Source: an uncultured Dokdonia sp.
GTDB lineage: Bacteria; Bacteroidota; Bacteroidia; Flavobacteriales; Flavobacteriaceae
Direction of reading: 5' to 3'
NCBI RefSeq assembly: GCF_947496725.1
Contig: NZ_CANMDS010000004.1
Coordinates: 310,001 to 374,000, forward strand
Length of the DNA: 64,000 nt
In this document: piece after piece, positions 50,466 to 59,855 of the stretch
Numbering within the stretch: the stretch's first letter is position 1
Layout of the letters: each line of letters begins with the position of its first letter
The notes under the pieces: generated by a model
The model's input: only the letters and a program-made list of their open reading frames with translations
The model's database searches: none
Told to the model about the DNA's origin: nothing
Position numbers and translations under genes: made by a program

Positions 50466-53400
50466 CTAGCTGTTTACAATCACCCATTGTCCTTTTGCAA
50501 TAAGTGGTTCAGCCTGTTTGTACTTTACTTCTTTTGTCTCACCATTTATTACATTTTTAATAGTAACACGGTCGTTACGACCTATTTTAGGTTGAGATCT
50601 TACAATCGTTTCTGTAACCTGTTGTTGCTGTGGTTGTGTATTACCAGCAGCTCTAGCCTGTGCAGAACGCTCATCCATATTAGGAATTTCTTCCTTTTGA
50701 GTTTGCGTTTCTTCACGGCGCTCACGTATTTGTGATGCATCGCTCACCTGCTCTTGGTTACCTTGAGGAATCTCTCCTTTAAATAGGAATGAAATCACCT
50801 CTTTATTAACCTTATCAATCATCTTTTTGAAAAGCTCAAATGCTTCAAACTTATAGATTAATAATGGATCTTTTTGCTCGTGTACAGCAAGGCGTACACT
50901 TTGCTTAAGCTCATCCATCTTACGAAGGTGTGTTTTCCAAGCGTCATCTATAATGGCAAGTGTGATGTTCTTTTCAAAATCTGTCACGAGTTGCTTACCG
51001 TCTGAGTCGTAAGCTTCTTTAAGATTTGTAACTACACGTAGCTCTTTTGTACCATCTGTAAATGGTACCACGATACGCTCAAACTTTGCATTAGGATCTT
51101 CATACACTCTCTTGATGATAGGGAAGGCAAGGTCTGCATTCTTAGTCATCTTTTCTTTATAGTGATCAAAAGCTGCTTTGTAAATGAGGTCTGTAAGATC
51201 TTTTGCAGACTTACTGTTAAAGTCGCTCTCGCTTACTGGGCTCGTCATAGAGAAATAACGAATGAGCTCAAACTCAAAGTTCTTAAAGTCTTGTGCTTGC
51301 TTGTTTGACTCTACAATTACCTCAGAGGTGTCATAGATCATATTTGCAAGGTCTACACGTAAACGCTCTCCATATAGTGCGTGACGACGACGCTTATATA
51401 CAACCTCACGTTGCATATTCATCACATCATCATACTCAAGTAAGTTCTTACGTACTCCAAAGTTGTTTTCTTCTACTTTTTTCTGTGCGCGCTCTATAGA
51501 TTTTGAAATCATACCGTGTTGTATCACTTCTCCTTCTTTGAGCCCCATTCTATCCATCATCTTTGCAATACGCTCAGACCCAAATAAACGCATTAGGTTA
51601 TCCTCAAGCGATACATAAAACTGTGAGCTTCCTGGATCTCCTTGACGTCCAGAACGACCACGTAACTGTCTGTCTACACGGCGTGAGTCGTGACGCTCTG
51701 TACCTATTATGGCAAGACCACCGGCTGCCTTTACCTCGTCAGATAACTTAATATCTGTACCACGACCTGCCATATTTGTTGCAATGGTTACCACTCCAGG
51801 GTTACCAGCCTCTGCAACGATGTCTGCCTCGCGTTTATGTAGCTTTGCGTTAAGTACGTTATGAGGTATTTTACGAAGGGTAAGCATTTTACCTAGTAAT
51901 TCTGATATCTCTACAGAAGTTGTACCTATCAAGACTGGACGTCCAGATTTTGAAAGTTCTGTAACTTCATCTATAACGGCATTATACTTCTCGCGCTTCG
52001 TTTTGTAAACTAAGTCATCTTTATCTTTTCTTGCAATAGGGCGGTTAGTAGGTATTTCTACTACGTCTAGTTTGTAAATCTCCCAGAATTCTCCAGCCTC
52101 TGTAACCGCTGTACCTGTCATACCAGATAGCTTGCGATACATACGGAAGTAGTTTTGAAGCGTTACTGTTGCAAAAGTTTGTGTAGCATCTTCAATTTTT
52201 ACATTTTCTTTTGCCTCAATCGCTTGGTGCAGACCGTCACTATAACGACGACCATCCATAATACGACCGGTTTGCTCATCTACAATCATCACCTTATTTT
52301 CCATCACAACATACTCGGTATCTTTTTCAAATAACGTGTATGCTTTAAGCAGCTGGTTCATTGTGTGAATACGCTCAGACTTGATTCCAAAATCTTTAAA
52401 GAGTTCTTCCTTTTCTGTAGCTTCTTCTTCTGGTGATAATCCTTTTGCTTCTATTTTTCCTATCTCAAGACCTATCTCTGGCATTGTAAAGAAATCTGGA
52501 TTGTCTTTACCAGAAAGTGTTTCTATACCTCTGTCTGTAAGTTCAATCTGATTGTTCTTTTCATCTATCGTGAAGTATAGTGCCTCATCTATTTGATGCA
52601 TTTCACGATTATTGTCTTGCATATAGAAGTTCTCCGTCTTTTGTAATAACTGGCGTATTCCTTCTTCACTCAAGTATTTTATGAGGGCTTTATTTTTAGG
52701 TAACCCACGGTATACTCGTAAGAGTTGTTTACCACCTTCTTTTGTGTCACCTGCAGCAATAAGTTTTTTTGCTTCTGGTAAAACTTTTACGAGCTCCTGG
52801 CGCTGTAGGTTTACAATCTTCTCTATTTGTGGTTTAAGATCATTAAACTCGTGCACATCACCTTTAGGTACAGGTCCAGATATAATAAGTGGTGTACGAG
52901 CATCATCTACAAGTACAGAATCTACCTCATCTACAATCGCATAGTTATGTGGGCGTTGTACTAGATCTTCTGGTTTATGAGACATATTATCACGTAGGTA
53001 GTCAAAACCAAATTCGTTATTTGTACCATATGTAATATCTGCCGCATATGCTGCACGACGCTCAGGACTGTTAGGTCTGTGATAATCTATACAATCTATA
53101 GTCATCCCGTGAAACTGGAATAAAGGAGCCATCCACGCGCTATCACGCTTAGCTAGGTAATCATTTACCGTTACAAGGTGTACACCATTACCAGTAAGTG
53201 CGTTAAGGTAAACAGGTAGCGTCGCCACGAGTGTTTTACCTTCACCTGTTTGCATCTCTGCTATTTTACCTTGGTGCATTGCCACACCACCTATGAGCTG
53301 TACGTCATAGTGTATCATATCCCAGGTTACTTCTTTACCAGCAGCATCCCAGCTATTTGACCAGATGGCTTTATCACCTTCTAGTGTTACATAATCTTTT

Positions 53401-53828
53401 GTCCCACTAAGTAAGCGATCATACTCTGAGGCTGTTACCTCAAGTGCTGTGTTATTAGTAAATCGCTTTGCAGTTTCTTTTACAACGGCAAATGCTTCTG
53501 GAAGTATTTCTGTAAGTGTTTTTTCAGAAATCTCGTAAGCCTCGTCTTTAAGCTTATCTATGGCTAGGTAAACGTCTTCACGCTCATCTATATCTTCGGT
53601 AGCTTCTGCTTTTGTTTTGAGTGCTTCGGTAGCTTCTGTATTTTCTTTAAGAGCAGCAGCTAGAGTAGCTTTAAACTCAGTGGTTTTATCTCTTAAGCCA
53701 TCTAGTGATAACTTTGCTAATGCTGCTTCGTGTGCTTTAATTTTTTCAACGATAGGAGTAATTGCTCCTACATCTTGTTTAGACTTATCGCCTACAAAAA
53801 TTTTTAATACACTATCTAAAAATCCCAT
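50466..53828 (-). CDS. secA: SecA, preprotein translocase ATPase
   Basis: 1120 residues, longer than E. coli SecA (901), as is usual for Bacteroidota. DEAD motor with MQTGEGKT near residue 193, VDEVDSVLVDDARTPLI, NMAGRGTDIKLSD and RRVDRQLRGRSGRQGDPGSS (quoted in parts) and a scaffold domain. The C-terminus ends in ...KQAEPLIAKGQWVIVNS, so the zinc-binding CxCx8CH tail that contacts SecB in proteobacteria is absent, though a Gln-rich linker is present. SecA drives protein export through SecYEG. Unexpectedly for such a long gene it contains no palindrome copy. Confidence 0.98.
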   Translation of the reverse strand: MGFLDSVLKIFVGDKSKQDVGAITPIVEKIKAHEAALAKLSLDGLRDKTTEFKATLAAALKENTEATEALKTKAEATEDIDEREDVYLAIDKLKDEAYEISEKTLTEILPEAFAVVKETAKRFTNNTALEVTASEYDRLLSGTKDYVTLEGDKAIWSNSWDAAGKEVTWDMIHYDVQLIGGVAMHQGKIAEMQTGEGKTLVATLPVYLNALTGNGVHLVTVNDYLAKRDSAWMAPLFQFHGMTIDCIDYHRPNSPERRAAYAADITYGTNNEFGFDYLRDNMSHKPEDLVQRPHNYAIVDEVDSVLVDDARTPLIISGPVPKGDVHEFNDLKPQIEKIVNLQRQELVKVLPEAKKLIAAGDTKEGGKQLLRVYRGLPKNKALIKYLSEEGIRQLLQKTENFYMQDNNREMHQIDEALYFTIDEKNNQIELTDRGIETLSGKDNPDFFTMPEIGLEIGKIEAKGLSPEEEATEKEELFKDFGIKSERIHTMNQLLKAYTLFEKDTEYVVMENKVMIVDEQTGRIMDGRRYSDGLHQAIEAKENVKIEDATQTFATVTLQNYFRMYRKLSGMTGTAVTEAGEFWEIYKLDVVEIPTNRPIARKDKDDLVYKTKREKYNAVIDEVTELSKSGRPVLIGTTSVEISELLGKMLTLRKIPHNVLNAKLHKREADIVAEAGNPGVVTIATNMAGRGTDIKLSDEVKAAGGLAIIGTERHDSRRVDRQLRGRSGRQGDPGSSQFYVSLEDNLMRLFGSERIAKMMDRMGLKEGEVIQHGMISKSIERAQKKVEENNFGVRKNLLEYDDVMNMQREVVYKRRRHALYGERLRVDLANMIYDTSEVIVESNKQAQDFKNFEFELIRYFSMTSPVSESDFNSKSAKDLTDLIYKAAFDHYKEKMTKNADLAFPIIKRVYEDPNAKFERIVVPFTDGTKELRVVTNLKEAYDSDGKQLVTDFEKNITLAIIDDAWKTHLRKMDELKQSVRLAVHEQKDPLLIYKFEAFELFKKMIDKVNKEVISFLFKGEIPQGNQEQVSDASQIRERREETQTQKEEIPNMDERSAQARAAGNTQPQQQQVTETIVRSQPKIGRNDRVTIKNVINGETKEVKYKQAEPLIAKGQWVIVNS

Positions 53829-53873
53829 AATATGGTGTTGTTTTGTGTCAATTTTGAACCCGTAAATTTAATC

Positions 53874-53902
53874 AAAAAAAAAGCCTCATAGAGAGACTTT
53901 TT
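53874..53902 (-). terminator. Terminator of the DUF2795 gene
   Basis: Stem AAAAAGCCTC/GAGACTTTTT with one mismatch and a run of nine T on the minus strand. Confidence 0.7.
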
Positions 53903-53923
53903 AGTGTTTTAACGGGTATATAT

Positions 53924-54145
53924 TTAATATTCGTCTTCGTTCCAGAGATAATCCTCGTCTGAGGGATAGTCTGGCCAGATCTCTTCGATAGAATCATAAG
54001 AATCACCTTCGTCTTCGATAGCTTGTAGATTTTCTACAACTTCAAGTGGTGCTCCAGTTCTAATCGCATAATCGATCAACTCATCTTTAGTAGCAGGCCA
54101 AGGCGCGTCACTTAGGTAAGAAGCTAGTTCAAGTGTCCAGTACAT
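53924..54145 (-). CDS. DUF2795 domain protein
   Basis: 73 residues from the ATG at 54145. The frame is open 18 codons further upstream, but MYWTLELASYLSDAPWPATKDELIDYA is the family start. DUF2795 proteins are small; the hallmark is LASYLSDAPWPATKDELIDYAIRTGAP (quoted in part: WPATKDELIDYA). The C-terminus is very acidic. Function unknown. It lies just upstream of secA, with its own terminator. Confidence 0.85.
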   Translation of the reverse strand: MYWTLELASYLSDAPWPATKDELIDYAIRTGAPLEVVENLQAIEDEGDSYDSIEEIWPDYPSDEDYLWNEDEY

Positions 54146-54267
54146 AGCATTTGTGTTTTTTAATTTGTGCAAAAATAATTTTTCTAAGCAGAAATGCAAG
54201 TGAATTGAAGATTATTTCAAAATAAATGTAAGAACGTGGCTTTCAGACCTTGTAGAGAGTATAATTA

Positions 54268-54283
54268 CGCTTTCGCGAAAGCG
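54268..54283. repeat. Dispersed palindrome copy 16 (perfect 16 bp, intergenic)
   Basis: CGCTTTCGCGAAAGCG between the DUF2795 start and the adenosyltransferase stop. Confidence 0.95.
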
Positions 54284-54321
54284 AGATACCTCTCAATAAT
54301 TGTTTTCTGTATTCGGTACTC

Positions 54322-54897
54322 TTAATCTAGCTTGGTAGGTATCCATTTTACCTCATCTGCTTGTAAGTCTTTAGACAACTTTCGTGCCAGCACAAATAGG
54401 TAGTCAGAAAGGCGGTTAAGGTATTTAAGTGTATGCTTGTCAAACGGCTCTAGCTCGTAAAGCGCTGTTGCCAAACGCTCTGCGCGCCTGCATACAGTAC
54501 GTGCTACGTGACAATGTGACACGGTGGTGTGACCTCCAGGAAGTACAAAATGCGTCATAGGTGGAAGTTCTGTTTCCATCTTATCTATTTCATTTTCCAG
54601 TAGTTCAATATCTTCTTCATTAATTTTTGGGATATTGAGGCGCTCTTTGCCATTTTTGAGAATCATCTTTTCTGGGTCTGTAGCGAGTACAGCACCTACG
54701 GTAAAGAGTTTGTTTTGAATATGTATAAGAATCTCCTTGCTACGCACATCAATCTCTTGATCACGTATGAGCCCTATAAATGAGTTGAGTTCATCTACAG
54801 TACCATAGCTGTCTATTCTTATATGATGTTTTGGGACTCGCGTGCCGCCAAATAAGGCTGTAGTACCGGCGTCACCAGTTTTTGTGTATACTTTCAT
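54322..54897 (-). CDS. PduO-type cob(I)yrinic acid a,c-diamide adenosyltransferase
   Basis: 191 residues, standard for the PduO/MMAB family. KTGDAGTTALFGGTRVPKHHIR (first part KTGDAGTTALFGG), SYGTVDELNSFIG and the late CHVARTVCRRAER (Cys, His and Arg of the ATP-binding site) are all present. The enzyme adenosylates cobalamin, supplying the cofactor of methylmalonyl-CoA mutase, and so fits functionally with meaB about 10 kb away. A 62-residue membrane protein gene lies 21 bp upstream and is probably co-transcribed. Confidence 0.94.
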   Translation of the reverse strand: MKVYTKTGDAGTTALFGGTRVPKHHIRIDSYGTVDELNSFIGLIRDQEIDVRSKEILIHIQNKLFTVGAVLATDPEKMILKNGKERLNIPKINEEDIELLENEIDKMETELPPMTHFVLPGGHTTVSHCHVARTVCRRAERLATALYELEPFDKHTLKYLNRLSDYLFVLARKLSKDLQADEVKWIPTKLD

Positions 54898-54918
54898 TTG
54901 TGATGAAGTTGTATGCTG

Positions 54919-55107
54919 TTATTGTTGTTCTTTTTCTCTTTCCTTGCGTTTTTTTTGAAAACCTTCATTAAAGTTGCGCGTTCTTCTCCCACGTTGCTTT
55001 GTGGTATTACGTTTTGTATTTGCAAAAACTAGTAAGAATAAAACGGCAACCCCTATGATACTTACAAGTATCTGTGTGATAGGAGAGAGGTTGTTAAAAA
55101 AGTCCAT
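54919..55107 (-). CDS. Small single-pass membrane protein
   Basis: 62 residues. One membrane helix (about 11-30, ITQILVSIIGVAVLFLLVFA), then a strongly basic tail (KRNTTKQRGRRTR, KKRKEREKEQQ). It starts with ATG and is followed after 21 bp by the adenosyltransferase gene. No family recognised. The orientation is inside-positive at the C-terminus, so the tail is likely cytoplasmic. Confidence 0.7.
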   Translation of the reverse strand: MDFFNNLSPITQILVSIIGVAVLFLLVFANTKRNTTKQRGRRTRNFNEGFQKKRKEREKEQQ

Positions 55108-55180
55108 AGTTTGTTATTGTGTCGTGAAGATAAAAAAAAGGATATGATTCTTCTTTGAAAAGTGGTAAGTATGTAAAACA

Positions 55181-55205
55181 AAAAAACGCCAGCAAGTGGC
55201 GTTTT
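55181..55205 (-). terminator. Terminator of the LolD-like ATPase gene
   Basis: Stem AAAACGCCA/TGGCGTTTT with a 5-nt loop and a T-run on the minus strand, 27 bp beyond the stop at 55232. Confidence 0.82.
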
Positions 55206-55231
55206 AAATAGTTTTTTTGAGTAGGATCTAG

Positions 55232-55921
55232 TTACTTTTTATTTTTCAAATCGCTCTCTATAACTCCATCTCTAAGGCGTATTACTCTATGCGCGTGCTC
55301 TGCAATATCTTCTTCGTGTGTAACCAGGATCACTGTATTACCTGCTGCGTGTATAGCGTCAAAGAGTGCCATAATCTCAACCCCTGTTTTTGAGTCTAAG
55401 TTACCCGTAGGCTCATCTGCAAGTATGATAGACGGTTTATTTACAAGTGCACGACCTACGGCTACACGCTGGCGCTGTCCTCCAGAGAGCTGGTTAGGCT
55501 TATGATCCATACGGTCTGCAAGGCCCACATCTGTAAGAACCTCTTCGGCTCTTTTATTACGAGCAGATTTTGATAATCCAGCATATACCATAGGCAGTGC
55601 GACATTATCTAAAGCTGTTGTTCTCGGTAGTAGGTTAAATGTTTGAAAAACAAAACCTATCTCTGTATTACGTACATCTGCAAGCTCATCATCACTCATC
55701 TGGCTTACATCTCTGCCATTAAGAACATAAGATCCTGCTGTAGGTGTGTCAAGACACCCTAAGAGATTCATTAATGTAGATTTACCAGACCCAGAAGGTC
55801 CCATAAATGCTACATACTCGCCCTTGTCTATATCTAGATCTATACCTTTAAGTACGTGTACAATTTCGTTTCCTAGAGGGAAGTCACGTATGATGTTTCT
55901 TATTTTAATGAGGTTACCCAT
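55232..55921 (-). CDS. LolD/MacB-type ABC transporter ATPase
   Basis: 229 residues from the ATG at 55921. The frame extends 17 codons upstream to 55972, but [21 protein letters not shown] is the normal family start. Walker [10 protein letters not shown], signature [15 protein letters not shown], Walker [16 protein letters not shown]; the LDSKTG ending marks the LolD/MacB/FtsE clade. Such ATPases power lipoprotein release or tripartite export. No permease gene is adjacent, so the partner is unknown. Confidence 0.92.
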   Translation of the reverse strand: MGNLIKIRNIIRDFPLGNEIVHVLKGIDLDIDKGEYVAFMGPSGSGKSTLMNLLGCLDTPTAGSYVLNGRDVSQMSDDELADVRNTEIGFVFQTFNLLPRTTALDNVALPMVYAGLSKSARNKRAEEVLTDVGLADRMDHKPNQLSGGQRQRVAVGRALVNKPSIILADEPTGNLDSKTGVEIMALFDAIHAAGNTVILVTHEEDIAEHAHRVIRLRDGVIESDLKNKK

Positions 55922-56046
55922 AGATGTGTTTAGTTTGCTATTAGAAGATGTTACACACAATTTGTTACACAATTTACTTAAAAATGTAAGTAAGATGTAA
56001 AGATGCTTGATTTAACCACAGTTATAATTGTATAGATTATCCTCGA

Positions 56047-56832
56047 TTATAACTTTATGTAAAAATCTTCTTTGGCTTGTTTGGGTCTAAAAAATACCAT
56101 TCCAAAATAAAATGCATCTACCGTAGCAGTTACTTGTGGTAGTGCTTTTATATACTCCCAGGCTTCTGTCATTTCTTGCGACCAGTGTATGTCGTCAAAA
56201 ACCCATACACTCTCATCGTTAACAGTAACTAGAAGTTTATTTACATAGTTTATAGTAGCGTCTTTGGCGTGATTACCATCAAAATATATGAAGTCAAAAT
56301 TCTTCTTAATGTGGTTATCTAGCTCTGTAGTAAAGTCGCCTACGCAAATTTTTACGTTTTTTATACCGGCATTATCCAGCTCTTGCTGTGCTATTTGAGC
56401 CGTCTGAGGGCAGCCTTCTATACTTGTAACTTGGGCATTACTTTTTATAGCTAGTGCTGCAGTCGCAATACCTAGTGAAGTACCTAGTTCTAGTACCTCT
56501 TGAGGCTGAAAGTAGGCAATAAGGCGCTGGAGTAATAAAATACGTTTATGAGTTGCTCCAGCATAGGTGGCGATGTCCTTTATCTTTCTTTCGGCAGATT
56601 TAAATACGCGTGAGCCAGCACCATAATCTGTTACTGTGATGGTTTGCTGGTTATCTAGTAATGACTTTTTATAGGCATATAGCTGTTGTGAGATGCTAGG
56701 ATCACTCTTTCCCCGTAATACTTCCTTTTCTAGTTTAAATATAAAAGGGGAGTGTATCCCGTGCAGGTGAAAGGTTTTAGGGAGCCATTTTATGTAAGCA
56801 AGCGCAGTATGTAAACTATTATTATTTGCGAT
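56047..56832 (-). CDS. SAM-dependent class I methyltransferase lacking a canonical start codon
   Basis: The stop is at 56047-56049 and the frame is open for about 280 codons up to 56898, with no ATG, GTG or TTG in frame in the first half; the first Met lies near the end (QEMTEA). The protein is clearly a class I methyltransferase: HGIHSPFIFKL in the N-terminal part, VLELGTSLGIATAAL (motif I), VTSIEG (motif II region), FDFIYFDGNHAKDA (post II/IV) and VWVFDDIHWS. It is intact to its end, so frame and function look preserved. The start drawn here (ATC at 56832) is arbitrary; a start at AUA/AUC or an upstream frameshift is possible. It overlaps the ABC-F stop. Confidence 0.75.
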   Translation of the reverse strand: MANNNSLHTALAYIKWLPKTFHLHGIHSPFIFKLEKEVLRGKSDPSISQQLYAYKKSLLDNQQTITVTDYGAGSRVFKSAERKIKDIATYAGATHKRILLLQRLIAYFQPQEVLELGTSLGIATAALAIKSNAQVTSIEGCPQTAQIAQQELDNAGIKNVKICVGDFTTELDNHIKKNFDFIYFDGNHAKDATINYVNKLLVTVNDESVWVFDDIHWSQEMTEAWEYIKALPQVTATVDAFYFGMVFFRPKQAKEDFYIKL

Positions 56833-56878
56833 AACTAGTGTTTTTAAAACAGAGGGTTTACAGGTGTTTGGGTAGGGG

Positions 56879-58798
56879 TTACTCTTCCATTTTTGAGCTC
56901 AGTTCAAACCAGCGTTCTTCTTTTGTCTCTATGTCGTCTATTATTTTTTGAAGTTTTATGCTCTCTTCTGTGATCTCATCTTGAGAGAGATCAGGATTTA
57001 AAAACACTTTTTGTTTTTCTTCCTTTTGCCTCTCTAGCTTTGCAATCTCACGTTCTAGTTTTGCGTGCTCCTTTTGCTCATTAAAAGAGAGTGCTCCTTT
57101 GTGCTGTTTTTCTTTCCAGCTTTTGGTGTCACTTGCTGTTTGAGTAACAGATGCTTCAAATTTTTGCTTGTTTTCTAGCTGTGCTTGTTCTTTTTCTGCT
57201 TTCGCGAAAGCGTTACTTATCCCACCCTCGTATGCTCTAAAGTCTGAGTAGTTACCCGGGAAGTTTTCTACCACGGCATCTCCTTTAAAAACAAAGAGGT
57301 GGTCTACTATTTTATCCATAAAGTAACGGTCGTGAGAAACCACCACTAGACATCCCGGGAAGTCTAATAGAAATTGTTCAAGCACGTTGAGCGTTACTAC
57401 GTCTAGATCATTTGTAGGCTCATCTAGAATTAAAAAGTTAGGATTCTGAATAAAAACGGTACACAAATAGAGTCGCTTGCGCTCCCCACCACTTAGTCGC
57501 TCTACAAAGTCATACTGCTTCTTGCGGTCAAACAAGAAACGTTCTAATAGTTGTCCAGCAGAGATGGTACGTCCTTTTTTAAGAGGGATGTGATCTCCAA
57601 ACTCCTTTATAACATCTATCACCTTCTGACCCTCTTTTATGGCGATTCCTTTCTGAGTGTAATAACCAAATTTTACCGTGTCGCCCACAATCACTTTTCC
57701 AGAATCTGGAGGTAGTGCACCGGTCATTATATTAAGAAATGTAGTTTTACCAGTACCATTTTTACCTATGATACCTACACGCTCACCCGTTTTAAAAACA
57801 TACTCAAACTTGTTGAGTAAGGTGAGATCTCCGTATGATTTACCTACATTATGAAACTCAAGGATTTTACTCCCCATACGCTCCATATTAATCTCTAGCT
57901 GTACGGTGTGATCATTGCGGCGCTCGTGTGCACGTGATTTTATCTCTGCAAAGTCGTCTATACGAGATTTTGACTTTGTGGTACGAGCTTTAGGCTGGCG
58001 GCGCATCCACTCCAGTTCTTTTTTATATAGCTGTTTTGCTTTACCCGTTTCTGCCTCCCAGGCAGCAACTCGAGCATCTTTGTTCTCTAGATAGTAAGCA
58101 TAGTTACCTTTATAGTTATAGAGTTTTCCATTTTCTAGCTCTACAATCTCATTACACACGTTTTCTAAAAAGTAACGGTCGTGTGTAACCATAAAAAGCG
58201 TGATGTTTTCTGTTCTAAAATAATCCTCGAGCCACTCTATCATCTCTAGGTCAAGGTGGTTAGTAGGTTCATCTAGAATAGCCAGATCAGGTTTAGTAAG
58301 CATCATCTGGGCAAGTGCGAGGCGCTTCTTTTGTCCACCACTTAGTAACTCAACCTTACGACCTAGGTCGTCTAGCTTAAGCTTAAAGAGAATCTGTTTA
58401 TACTGCGTCTCAAAATCCCAAGCTTGTGCTGCCTCCATAGCATCAAAGGCTTTTTGATAAGCATCTGCCTCTTCCATATGAAGAAGTGCCTTCTCATAGT
58501 TTGCAATGGTTTTAAGTATAGGGTTATCTCCTGCAAATATGGTTTCTTCTATCGTAAGGCTTGGGTCTAAGTCTGGTTCTTGTGGTAAGAAAGAGATGGT
58601 GATACCCTTTCTGCTCACGACCTGCCCATCATCTGGCGATTCAAGACCAGCAATGATATTAAGGAGCGAGGTTTTACCTGTACCGTTTTTGGCAACAAAA
58701 CCTATTTTTTGGTCCTTATTAATTCCAAAAGCGATGTCTTTAAAAAGGTGGCGTTCACCAAATGATTTTGATACGTTTTCTACAGAGAGGTAGTTCAT
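56879..58798 (-). CDS. ABC-F family ATPase (ribosome-associated type)
   Basis: 639 residues from the ATG at 58798. Ten codons upstream are open but MNYLSVENVSKSFGERHLF is the family-like start. Two ABC modules: Walker A AKNGTGKTS and IGKNGTGKTT, signatures LSGGQKKRLA and LSGGERKRLY, and Walker B LAILDEPTNHLD and FLILDEPTNDLD. There is no membrane part; an inter-domain linker and a C-terminal coiled coil are present. ABC-F proteins act on the ribosomal E site or confer antibiotic resistance; the exact subtype (Uup-like) is a guess. AFAKA near the start of the coiled coil is a palindrome copy. Confidence 0.93.
   Translation of the reverse strand: MNYLSVENVSKSFGERHLFKDIAFGINKDQKIGFVAKNGTGKTSLLNIIAGLESPDDGQVVSRKGITISFLPQEPDLDPSLTIEETIFAGDNPILKTIANYEKALLHMEEADAYQKAFDAMEAAQAWDFETQYKQILFKLKLDDLGRKVELLSGGQKKRLALAQMMLTKPDLAILDEPTNHLDLEMIEWLEDYFRTENITLFMVTHDRYFLENVCNEIVELENGKLYNYKGNYAYYLENKDARVAAWEAETGKAKQLYKKELEWMRRQPKARTTKSKSRIDDFAEIKSRAHERRNDHTVQLEINMERMGSKILEFHNVGKSYGDLTLLNKFEYVFKTGERVGIIGKNGTGKTTFLNIMTGALPPDSGKVIVGDTVKFGYYTQKGIAIKEGQKVIDVIKEFGDHIPLKKGRTISAGQLLERFLFDRKKQYDFVERLSGGERKRLYLCTVFIQNPNFLILDEPTNDLDVVTLNVLEQFLLDFPGCLVVVSHDRYFMDKIVDHLFVFKGDAVVENFPGNYSDFRAYEGGISNAFAKAEKEQAQLENKQKFEASVTQTASDTKSWKEKQHKGALSFNEQKEHAKLEREIAKLERQKEEKQKVFLNPDLSQDEITEESIKLQKIIDDIETKEERWFELSSKMEE
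57198..57212. repeat. Dispersed palindrome copy 17 (15 bp, inside ABC-F gene)
   Basis: GCTTTCGCGAAAGCG, read on the minus strand as AFAKA. Confidence 0.95.
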
Positions 58799-58889
58799 TG
58801 TGTGTTGTGTGGATGCGGTATGCTGCATCTTTTATGATATAGCACAGTGTAAATCTGTAAACTATAAATATGATAAAGGTTTTTTTTTA

Positions 58890-58904
58890 CGCTTTCGCGA
58901 AAGC
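58890..58904. repeat. Dispersed palindrome copy 18 (15 bp, intergenic)
   Basis: CGCTTTCGCGAAAGC between the divergent ABC-F and polysaccharide export genes. Confidence 0.95.
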
Positions 58905-59039
58905 AAAAATAAGGCTTCCCAAAAGAACTATAGCGTTTTACGAGATGCTCTCTCGCCGATTATTGATACTTTTTTTGAAAATTTTAAGCGATGAAATGCA
59001 CACCTCTCTATGAAAGTTTTATTTTTATCGATGAAAGTC

Positions 59040-59047
59040 TATATTTG
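59040..59047 (+). promoter_or_regulatory. -7 box for the polysaccharide export operon
   Basis: TATATTTG, 19 bp before the wza-like ATG, matches TAnnTTTG; a -33 TTG is not evident. Confidence 0.5.
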
Positions 59048-59066
59048 TGAGCCTAACACAACTTAA

Positions 59067-59852
59067 ATGAGATACCCATTATTATTATTGATACTCGTGA
59101 TTATGGCGAGTACAGCATCTTGTGTACCTCTCAAGGATATCACATATCTTCAAGAAAATGAGACTGCTACAGATAGTATAGTCTCGCTACAACAACAGCA
59201 ACCTCCGTACAGAGTTCAAGTAGGTGATATATTAAGTATACGTCTCAAAGCACTAGACCAGCAACTTGTTGAGTTTTTTAATCCATCTGGAGAAGAGGGT
59301 GTATCGCTTAACGAGGGTTTTTATTACGATGGTTTTGCTATAGATACTCACGGTAATATACGTGTGCCAGAACTAGGAGAGATAAACGTACTAGGCAGAA
59401 CAACTGAAGAAATACGTGAGATTATAGAGCAACGATTACTAGCAGATTATATAAAAGACGAAGCAGATCTGTTTGTTACGGTAAAGCTACCAGGTATAAG
59501 ATACACGCTAGTAGGAGAAATAGGGAGCTCAGGAACACAAAATGTACTCGCCGAAAAAGTGACTATACTAGAAGCCATAGCAAACGCTGGTGGAGTACCT
59601 ATAACGGGAGATCTTACAGATGTACTCATTATAAGACAGTACCCGGGGGGACAACGCGTGCATCACATAAACCTGACTCAAATAGATGTAATGCAGTCAC
59701 CTTATTACTACATACAACCTAACGATATTATTACCGTAAACCCATTGCCACAAAAAGCGATAGGGATAGGTACTACCGGCTTACAGGCCTTTACCACCAT
59801 ACTGGGACTAGTCACAACACTAGCTTCTGTTATTTTACTAGCAACACGATAG
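59067..59852 (+). CDS. Wza-like polysaccharide export lipoprotein
   Basis: 261 residues. Lipobox Cys19 (TASC). The Poly_export domain (PYRVQVGDILSIRL, ~48-61; TEEIREIIEQRL) is followed by an SLBB-like segment (VKLPGIRYTLVGEIGSSG, quoted in part) and a C-terminal hydrophobic helix (TTGLQAFTTILGLVTTLASV, quoted in part). Wza-type proteins form outer-membrane export channels for capsule or exopolysaccharide. A tyrosine kinase gene follows after 3 bp, the canonical arrangement. Confidence 0.92.
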   Translation: MRYPLLLLILVIMASTASCVPLKDITYLQENETATDSIVSLQQQQPPYRVQVGDILSIRLKALDQQLVEFFNPSGEEGVSLNEGFYYDGFAIDTHGNIRVPELGEINVLGRTTEEIREIIEQRLLADYIKDEADLFVTVKLPGIRYTLVGEIGSSGTQNVLAEKVTILEAIANAGGVPITGDLTDVLIIRQYPGGQRVHHINLTQIDVMQSPYYYIQPNDIITVNPLPQKAIGIGTTGLQAFTTILGLVTTLASVILLATR

Positions 59853-59855
59853 AAG

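Noticed and set aside
58800-58994. 64-residue plus-strand frame containing RFRES
   Set aside because: It lies in the intergenic region, overlaps the ABC-F start and gets its only motif from the palindrome; no conserved features.
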